From contig JAVLUZ010000145.1 of NCBI GenBank assembly GCA_036768485.1, positions 21,981,522-22,045,521 on the forward strand: 64,000 nucleotides of DNA. Reading direction: 5' to 3'. Position 1 is the stretch's first letter. Every line of letters begins with the position of its first letter. Position numbers and translations under genes: made by a program. Below the pieces are notes generated by a model. That model ran no database searches. It was not told where the DNA came from and was given only the letters and a program-made list of their open reading frames with translations. This DNA is from Mermis nigrescens (taxonomy: Eukaryota; Nematoda; Enoplea; Mermithida; Mermithidae). Below are positions 12,401 to 21,400 of this stretch, one piece after another.

Positions 12401-15400
12401 CACCTATGCTGGTTGGTCAAGCCGGTCTGGAAATCAGTTTTTGAGCTTTTCTGGGCTAATTTTTACCTCAATCATACGTAGCGCGATAGCGCTATCTACA
12501 TATAATATACTTGGCTACCTTTTTTCTTATATGTTTATCACTGCGAGTGCGAAATTTCTTTCCCCCTCACAGCAACAAAGGCACACACCTGGGAGGTGCG
12601 GTTTTTTCAATCGATGGATAATTAAAAGACTCGATGCTGATTCTTTTTATTTTTGTTTGCAAAAAAGGTGAATATTCTTGAATTTCTTCATTGTCAAGTA
12701 TGTAAAAGGACTGGACTGAGAAAATTTTCCCTGTATGGACAGAAGCCATAGGAATGTGCTAAACAGTTAGACATCATTTAAACAACTCAAAAAATCAAAG
12801 TATATTCTTGGGGCCTATACGCGTTTCTGTAGATTTTCCGTAGTAATTTCGATTACGATGGCGAGTATTTTGATTACTTTATTTCGGAAAATTTAAAGAA
12901 ATTTTTTGTGGTTTTTTCGTGCAAACTATTGAGTTGGCCTTGTAGGTGTAAAGTTTACACTATTATCTTTTACGCCAGAGCATTGTGGAAGGTCAAGATT
13001 TCATCAATTAAATAATACATTGTTTATTTAATTGTCATGAAAGTGTCTTCAATGCTCTTTTGCGAAACGCTTAACAAACGTTTTGTGACTACATTCTCAT
13101 TTTTCACAGGCCGCAGAATATACTTCGATTTTCGCGTTGTTTAGGGGAAGTCTAACTGTTTAGCACATTCCTATGGCTTCTGCGCATATAGGGTAATTTT
13201 CCTTAGTCCCCTCCTTTTACATCCTTAACAAAGAAGAGATTCAAGTATATTTACCTTTTTTGTTCCATTGGAGCATTTTTCTTTGTTAGTAATGGTATAA
13301 ATGATAATAAAGTAATAAAACAATACGTGATAATCAAATAGTCATTAAATAATATAATTTAATATGGCGTGGAAGCTATCTGTACAGTGCTCGGCGCGAA
13401 TGGCTGGTTAGTTTAAGAAAACACGTCCTAAACGCTTAGGTCGGACCACTGTTTTGTTTTGTACGAGACAAAGATTTTGAGGCTCGTACAACGATTTTCG
13501 GAGCCATCTTTTTACAACGTACAAAGACTTTTTGGGGCAAAGTAATAGTAATTTCAACGCTTTTTTGAGTATTTTTTAGCAATATTTCAAAGAATTTTTC
13601 GGCGCTTCGCGCCGAATATCATAATTGCACTTTATTCAGTTCCAAGCACGGGCATTAAACACTCCAAAATCTATCTTTAAGCGTCTTTGTGCTGATTTAA
13701 GCCTCTTTTACATCTATCTCTGTTGTTTTATATAGATTTCATGCAGAAAAAAAGAACTATCAAACAGCTTTGCACTGTTTTCTTGCCGTTTGATGGTAAA
13801 ATTGACTTTTTTATCTTTGCATTGCATTAAGTTCGTAAGCTAATTGGTGTCTATTATGACTTTCTAGTCGAGTATATTGCTATCGCTGTATTATTTCTGA
13901 TTATTAAACGCATGTTATTTTAGCTTTCTGACTCGAATTTTATGTGTTAATTCAACCCAAGACTCATGAAAACTCCGGCGTTTCGCTTAACTAATATAAC
14001 CGGCTGAATTTAGGACAAAGTAACACTTTCATGTGAAGCGTGCGGGTCGCGGATAACAATTAATAGTATGTAAAAATGTGTATATTTAATAGCATATCTA
14101 TATATTATATGTTCAAAAAATTTTTCGCTCGTACAAAAACTTTTCTGGAGATCTTTGTACATAAGGCTCCTACAAAAAAAACAGTGGTTTGGACCGTTTA
14201 CGACTCGGCGCGCGTTGAGCATATTAATATTGATTATACGCGTGCTATTCACATGCATATGATATTATGTACATCTTGCGCGCACACTAGCTTTCATCAC
14301 GCGTCTTGCGAAAGAGCGCTGAGCAATGGTGGGCGTCACCAAAGTTCTGAAGGGGGTGCGAGATTTTTTCAAATGTCAAAAAATGGGCTTAAAAATGGTG
14401 GTATGGCGAAAAAACACCATTTTCTAATGTTTCTCATCGAGCACCATCCATTGGCATCAAAAAATTGCGAAAAATATTTCAAGAATTGAATTCTGGGGGG
14501 TGCATACCATAGGTGGGCAGCAACGAAAGTCTGGGGGGGGGTGAAAAAATTTTCAAAGGTCAAAAAATGGTCTTAAAAGTGGTCGTATGGCGAAATAAAC
14601 ACCATTTTTCGACGTTTCATCATCGAGCACTATCCAATGGCATCAAAAAATCGCTGAAAAAGCAAAAAAAATTCAAAATTTGAATTCTGGGGGGGGGGGG
14701 TATTTTGATTTCTGGGGGGGGGTATTTCAACTTCTGGGGAGGTTGCATACCCCCGAACCCCCCCACGCTCATGTGTGGTGCATACCCCCTCCCCCCAAAC
14801 TCCCAAACTCTCCACGCCCAGTCGTGGCGCTGAGTCGCAAACGGTCTGAACTAAGCGTTTAGGTCGCGTTTTCTTAAAGTAAAGCACGTCATGATACTCT
14901 TTAGGTCTCCGGCTCTGGCGATTAGGTCGTGAAAAAAAGCGTTTCTAAATAAACTCAATCGGTTCTTTATTGTTCGAATTCAATGGCGAGAACTGTAAAT
15001 TCGCCGCTTCTGGTCAATTTCAAGCAATTTTTTGATTTTTTCCATTGTTAGCCTTTGTTCTGCCTTATTTTCTCAGGAAAATTTCGCATTTTTCTATTCT
15101 AGAAGGGGTCTAAAGAGTAGACCAGACACGCACAATATGGAAATTATGGGGGTGAAACCGACAAATTTTCTAAAGTGCCCTTTTTGGGCTCTAAACGGTG
15201 TATACGCGTCAAAAACATCATTTTTGGCGTGTCTTACAATGCACTATCTTTCTAGAATGTAAAAACTTGAAAGTTTCTAAAAAAAGCAGTATCGAAAACT
15301 TTGAATGCATCGAACTCTGTGTAGGAAGCGCCGAAATTTTGTCACGTTTGAGCCAATACCCAGCTGAAAACGCTTAAAAGCAGCACCTTTCATCAGTAGC

Positions 15401-18400
15401 TTATAGCTGGCCTTCTGAATTTGGAGGATCGAAATTTTGAAGTTGGATATCTCAACAACCACTCGTAGATAGGCAAAAATAATGGCGTGTTTTAGTATTT
15501 CTCAGCAAGATTTGCATATTTAAGAAGGAAAAAGTTCAAAAAAAATTCTACTTCATGTCAATTATATTAAAGAAATATGGTGTATTTTGGGTTTTTTAGC
15601 TCAAAACGTGTGCTGGAAAGCTATTCTAATGGTAGATACGCTTGACAGAAATTTTTAGTTTTTCCCTTGGAGGCATACGTGCACTGCACGGGATTTCTGG
15701 GGGGGGGGGGTAAAGTTTTAGAGTTCCTTTTTTGACCCTAAAAATGGTAGGTTCGCGTCACAAACATCGTTTTTCGGCGTTTCTGACGATGATTTTTCTT
15801 CTAGAACGTAAGAACATTGAAAAATTTTGAAAAAAAATCAAAGAAGTCAAAGAAATTGAACAAAATATAGTCGAAACACGAGTATATGGTGCGAAGCGCC
15901 GAAAATTTGAGACGTTTGAGCGAATAGATAGCTAAAAACGCTTAGAAAAGCACCTTTTCTACGAATTTTAAGAAAATTTCTGCAACTTTCGGAAAATCAC
16001 GAATTTCGGGTGAAGTGACAAAATTTCTGCAGGGGGAGGTTAAAATCTTCCTGGGGGGATTGAAAACTCCCTCAAGCTTCCAAGGTCGTGTGTGCGTGGG
16101 GGCCATACTTGTTCTTGGGGGTTTTCACCTCCCGCGGAATCATTTTTCAACCCCCGCAAAAAATTTTTCACCCCCCCCCACCAGAATTGGCGATTTTTCA
16201 AAAGTTTCTTAAACTTACCTGAAAATTGGTAGAAAAAGTGTCTTTTTAAGGGTTTTTGGCTATCTACATATTTGCTCAAAATCGCCAAATTTTTCAGCGC
16301 TTCGCGCCATATATTCATCTTTTAAGCGATATATTGGTCAATTTATTCGACTTTTTTCGAAATTTTTTTCATGATTTTATGCTCTAGAAGGATAGAGTAT
16401 CGTCAGAAACGCCAAAAAACGATGTTTTTCAACGCGTGCCGGCCATTTTTGGGCCCAAAAAAGGCACTTCAGGTTTTCACCCCCCCCAGAATTCCCATGC
16501 TGTGCATGTATGGTGGGAGCCCTTTTTAAATTTATTCATACTTGCAAAATTTCACGGGAATAGTCCCACCATATCCCCCACAGCTATTTTCCTGCCTTTC
16601 ATTCATTTTTTTGGAAAATCGCGAATTTAGGGTAAGTGAAAAAATTTCTTAGTGGTTTAGAGAAAAGTTTCTATGAAGCCGTTTTCAATATAATGTTAAA
16701 CATTATAAAATTCAAGTATTTCTTATAATTATCGCCAATTCCTTTGTTTGCGATTTGTTCATCTATTGAAACTTAATTTGTTTCAATGGTTAAACTATGT
16801 AAACTATTTCTTTTTCTGCGTACTGTAGGAATCATCCGAGACATTCGTATTGACGTCATCGTTCAATCGTATTTAAATTTATATATAAATTTTATTTTAT
16901 TTGTTCTAAATTTTGAAAGAATTAAATTTCATCATAATTTTCAATTTAAACAGTCGATCGACGAAATCTCTCGCTCTTTACATTGCCTTTATTCGCTTGC
17001 TTCGAAGAGGACGCTTAAGATTTTTTGTTCAAGATCTCACCTTCCGTTAAGTGTAAAGTGTGTATGAAAATAATGTTCTTCGGTGTAAAGTAAAACTTTT
17101 TCATCGTCTTATGCGCACGATTTAGAGGCGCCCACAATTGTTATCGACGTCGTTTGCTTTTTGTAAAGTATAAAATGTAAAATATTATCTTTATGTACAG
17201 TGGTGTAAAGAAATAAATTTTTTGGCAGCATTGGCAAAGGCCGGACCCTTGGGATTAGTAAGCTAGAAAACACACGGCCCTGGTGTATAGGCACTAGTAT
17301 TGGGGGTGAAAGAGCCTGATTTGGACTTTCTAGTTCACGAAGCGACGTTATAAAACGGCTTTAAACAAATTAGACTTGCTTTAAACTGATTTAGGTACCT
17401 TCTTTACACTCTTCTATTGCTTTATCTTAAAGGAGACGGAGACGCCAGCTTTAATCGCCCAAGAGTGCGCATCGGCGGGAGCGGTCGAATCGCCGACGGA
17501 AGTGGTGGGCGATGTCTCAGCGGCGACGACGACGTCGACGTCAAAAATCGTCGAGCGGCGTCGCCCGTCGCTCTTTTTACGACGCCAAACGTCCGCAACG
17601 CGACACCTTAAATCGCGCGACGTGCCATTTATCACGTCGGCACCGTCGCCTACTCGTACGCGTCTAGCTATTTTCGCTCTTAAGGCCTATTGTAAAGTGA
17701 ATAAACTTTGTGTAAAGTGAATAAACAAATTTAAAAATGGAAACGAACGGTTTGTTTACACACTTTACACTGCTGGCATAAGCACGAGATTTTGCATCTC
17801 TGAGCTGAGGTTATGTACCGCCCTTCATTTTTTAAACGGTTAATAAGGTCAAAAAAGGTTACTCAAGTTTTAAACGCAATAATTTGTATTTTAGTTTACA
17901 CCTGACTTAGTGTGTAAACGACTTCCCAAATGTGTGTTCTTATGCTTTCTGTGTATGCCGTCCTGGAAATGCAGAATAATTATTTATTGAAGTTGATAGA
18001 GACACTATCGATTGTCCTCTTTTCTTCTACCTGCTTGAGTAATATTTGTGTATCTAGTACGTCGGTAATTCTAGTGTAAAGTTTATAATTACATATTTTC
18101 TCACATATGTTGTTGGCGAATTTCTAACCTACTTGTATAAAGTAAGGTTATTGCATTTACTCTAAAATAATAAATAATAAATTAATTGCACAGATCAATA
18201 TATTTCGATATGTATTGCTCTTAGGAATATATCTACGGTACTACGATAAGCCAAAGTGTAAAGTGAATAAATGTGCCAATTGCTGCTGTTGCACGTGTTA
18301 TTCAATGTTATAATATTAATGTTGGTAAAATACTATTTAACTAGCAAGGAAAAATGCTCCGATGGCACAAAAAAGACGAATATACTTGGGATTACGGATT

Positions 18401-21400
18401 ATTAAGAATGTAAAAGGAGGGACTAGAAAAAATCTGCTATGTACATATATGCCTAAAGTCGTAAAACGTGCTTTAAAATCAGACTTTCATGTATAATTCA
18501 CATTTTTGAGACGTGCTTTCTCGCTGCGTTTCTCGCCTCGTTTTGTTTCTTTCAAAGGCTCAACCTTGCTGCACAATGTACAGCTTTCTCCATTTTATCG
18601 ACCTTGAATTTCTCAAGAAAGTCTGGGTTGTCCTGCCGATTTGTACTGTATTTACGTGTATTCGAATTCTAGACCTTTGCGATCTGTAGGTTAACGTTTT
18701 TTACCACTCGTCGTCTTCTCGATGTACATATATGCCTAAAGTCGCAATAAGTTATTATAAAACCAGCACGGCCCAATTATCGGTTAAATAATTTTTTCTG
18801 ATTTTTCACTTTCAGTTTGAAAGAATAATTGTAAAATAATTTTTTTTAATAATTTGAATTTTTTATGTTTTTTTTTCTTGAGCGCGATTTTTGGCCCGTT
18901 CCTTTTTATTTGTCGGCGAAATTTTGGAAGTTCGCTGCTTACTTAAAGCCGGTCCTGTGACCAAATTTCTCGATGTGGAATCTTTCAAATAAAGCACTTT
19001 TCGGCCATTTAGTTTTTGTTTTTTAAATTTTTTCAAGTGTAAAAAAGTAATTATAAAATACGTATTTTTAAGTGAAAAAGTTTTTGAAATTTTTCTCTCA
19101 ATCGCGATTTTTAGCTTTCGACGAAAGTTAGTCAATTTGCTGCTTCATCTTAATTGGCATTGTCACCGAATTTTTCGACGTTGAATCGTTCGTTTTAGTG
19201 TACAATATCGGCCAAATATTGTTTTTGTTTTTATGATTTTTTATTCAAATAAAGTAATTATAAAATGGAAATTGTTTGGCAATTTTGATTTGTTTTCAAA
19301 TTTTTTTGCGTGATCGCGATTATTCACCTAATTTATTATTTTTCGGCGAAATTTGGGCAATTTGCTGCTTATTTGTAGCCTGTCCTCTGACTAAATTTTC
19401 CCAATCGCTTAAATCAATGCACAATTCCGGTTAGATATTTTTGTTTTTATGAATTTTTCTTTTGAAAATGCAAATTTTTCGAGGAATTTTATTGTTTTTT
19501 CAATTTTATTCTTCGTAATCGCGTTTTTTAGCCTAACTGTTTTTATTTTTTGGCCAAATTTTGGCAATTTGCTGCTTATTTCTAGCTTGTCCTCCGACCA
19601 AATTTTGTCAATCGCCTAAATTAGTGCACAATATCGGCTAAATATTTTTTGTTTTTATGAATTTTTCTTTTGAAAATGCAAATTTTTCAAGTAATTTTAT
19701 TTTTTTAAATTTTATTCTTCGTAATCGCGTTTTTTAGCCTAATTCTTTCGATTTTTCGGCGAAATTTTGGCGATTTGCTGCTTATTTATAGCCTGTAATG
19801 CACTAATCCGGCTAAATATTTTTTGTTTCTATGAATTTTTGTTTTAAAAATGCAAATTTTTTAAGTAATTTTATTTATTTTTTAATTTTATTCTTCGTAA
19901 TAGCGTTTTTAGCCTAATTCATTTTTATTTTTCGGCGAAATTTTGGCAACTTGCCGCTGCTTATTTATAGCCGTTCCTGTGACCGACTTTCCCGACGCGG
20001 AATCGTTCAAATCTTGGAAACGCATCATACTCAACGTTCATAATATAGCCGCGGGGCATAAGCACGCTAATCTTTTCTATAGACGCGTTCAGGACGAGCA
20101 AGCTCCGTTTTACAGCAAATTAATCAAAAAGTAACAATTTTTACGCAATTTAACGTATTATTGATTACAATAATTATTAAAAATTGTCAAAATTTAAATT
20201 AAAAAATTAGAAAAATCAAAAATTATAGAAAATCATGAAAGTTTTATTTTTTCGTTCTATTTATAATTCGAAAATTGCGTAAACTCGTCCGAACTGTATT
20301 TTCTTTGAATTTTCAATTAAGATTAGAAATATTGGTAAATTTTTTGGATCTAGTATACAATTTACCCCCCGGCGTTTTTTAGCCGATCCATATAAGCTAC
20401 AGTAACCAAACTTTACAAGGAGATAGCTATAAGCCTATTGTACTAATCTGGCAAAATTTATTAACTTACGGTGTAAACTTACTGCTTTAAAGAAAATTTA
20501 AAAAAATTTTAAAAAAACCTACTTTACTTTACTTTAAACTTACTCTAAACTTACTTTTTTATGTCGATTGAGTTACAAAAAACTGCTTTGTTTGAAACCC
20601 ACCGAATCGTTTACAATTTTTAGATGCCGTTAGTACGTTGTAAACTGTGAGTGTAAAGCAGTAAGTTTACACCGTAAGTTAATCAATTTTGCCAGATTAG
20701 TACAATAGGCTTATAGCTATCTCCTTGTTAAGTTTGGTTACTGTAGCTTATATGGATCGGCTAAAAAACGCTGGGGGAGGGGGTAAATTTTATACTAGAT
20801 CCAATTTTTTTCTTGTATATCCGATACTCGACGGGTTTAATCTAGTATCGAATATACACAAAGAGAGATTTTTAAACAAAAATTGTTTTTTTAGTCAGTA
20901 AAATTCGTGAATTATTCGGCTTGATAAATAAATATTTATTTTTTCTTGTTGTTTTAATCAGAAAATTAAATTGGTATGTTCAAAATTTATTTTCATTTTG
21001 TTTGTTTTTTCAATTCAAGCTGAGTAATTTTTAGTAAAATTTGGTTACTCGGTTGTTTGATACGTTTCTATCGTTCACAATTTTCCTGGGTAATTTTTAG
21101 CAAAAATAGCATTCTTACTAGTAGGCACGTAGCTGGCCCTCCTATTTCGGGGGGACCAACACCAGTTTTGGGGGGTGTAAGCCAAAAATAGCACAAAATA
21201 GCGTGTAAAAAATCCTATTTTTCCGGCTTTTTCTGAATTTTGGGAATTTTGGGGGTCCGGACCCCCCCAGTCCCCCGCCCCCACAGCTACGTGCCTGCTT
21301 ACTAGTAAAATTCGGGGTTTATTCGGATTGAAATTCGCACAATGTCTTACCCAGACAATTTTTAATGCACGATTTGTGTGTTTTTTCTTTTGTAGGTATT

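Larger units (their letters stand above)
11704..17432 (+). other. BRD8 intron; repeats, possible small exons near 16829
   Basis: 5.7 kb holding the right inverted-repeat arm, families 6 and 7 (12469-13290), a hAT-like copy (13447-14186), family-1 repeats (14320-14800), fragments at 15130-15480, and the family-4 inverted pair (15675-16515). The only exon-like signals are those listed at 16829-17062. Confidence 0.6.

Noticed and set aside
14076..14489. 137-codon open frame
   Set aside because: Spans the end of a hAT-like element and a family-1 repeat; no protein homology recognised.
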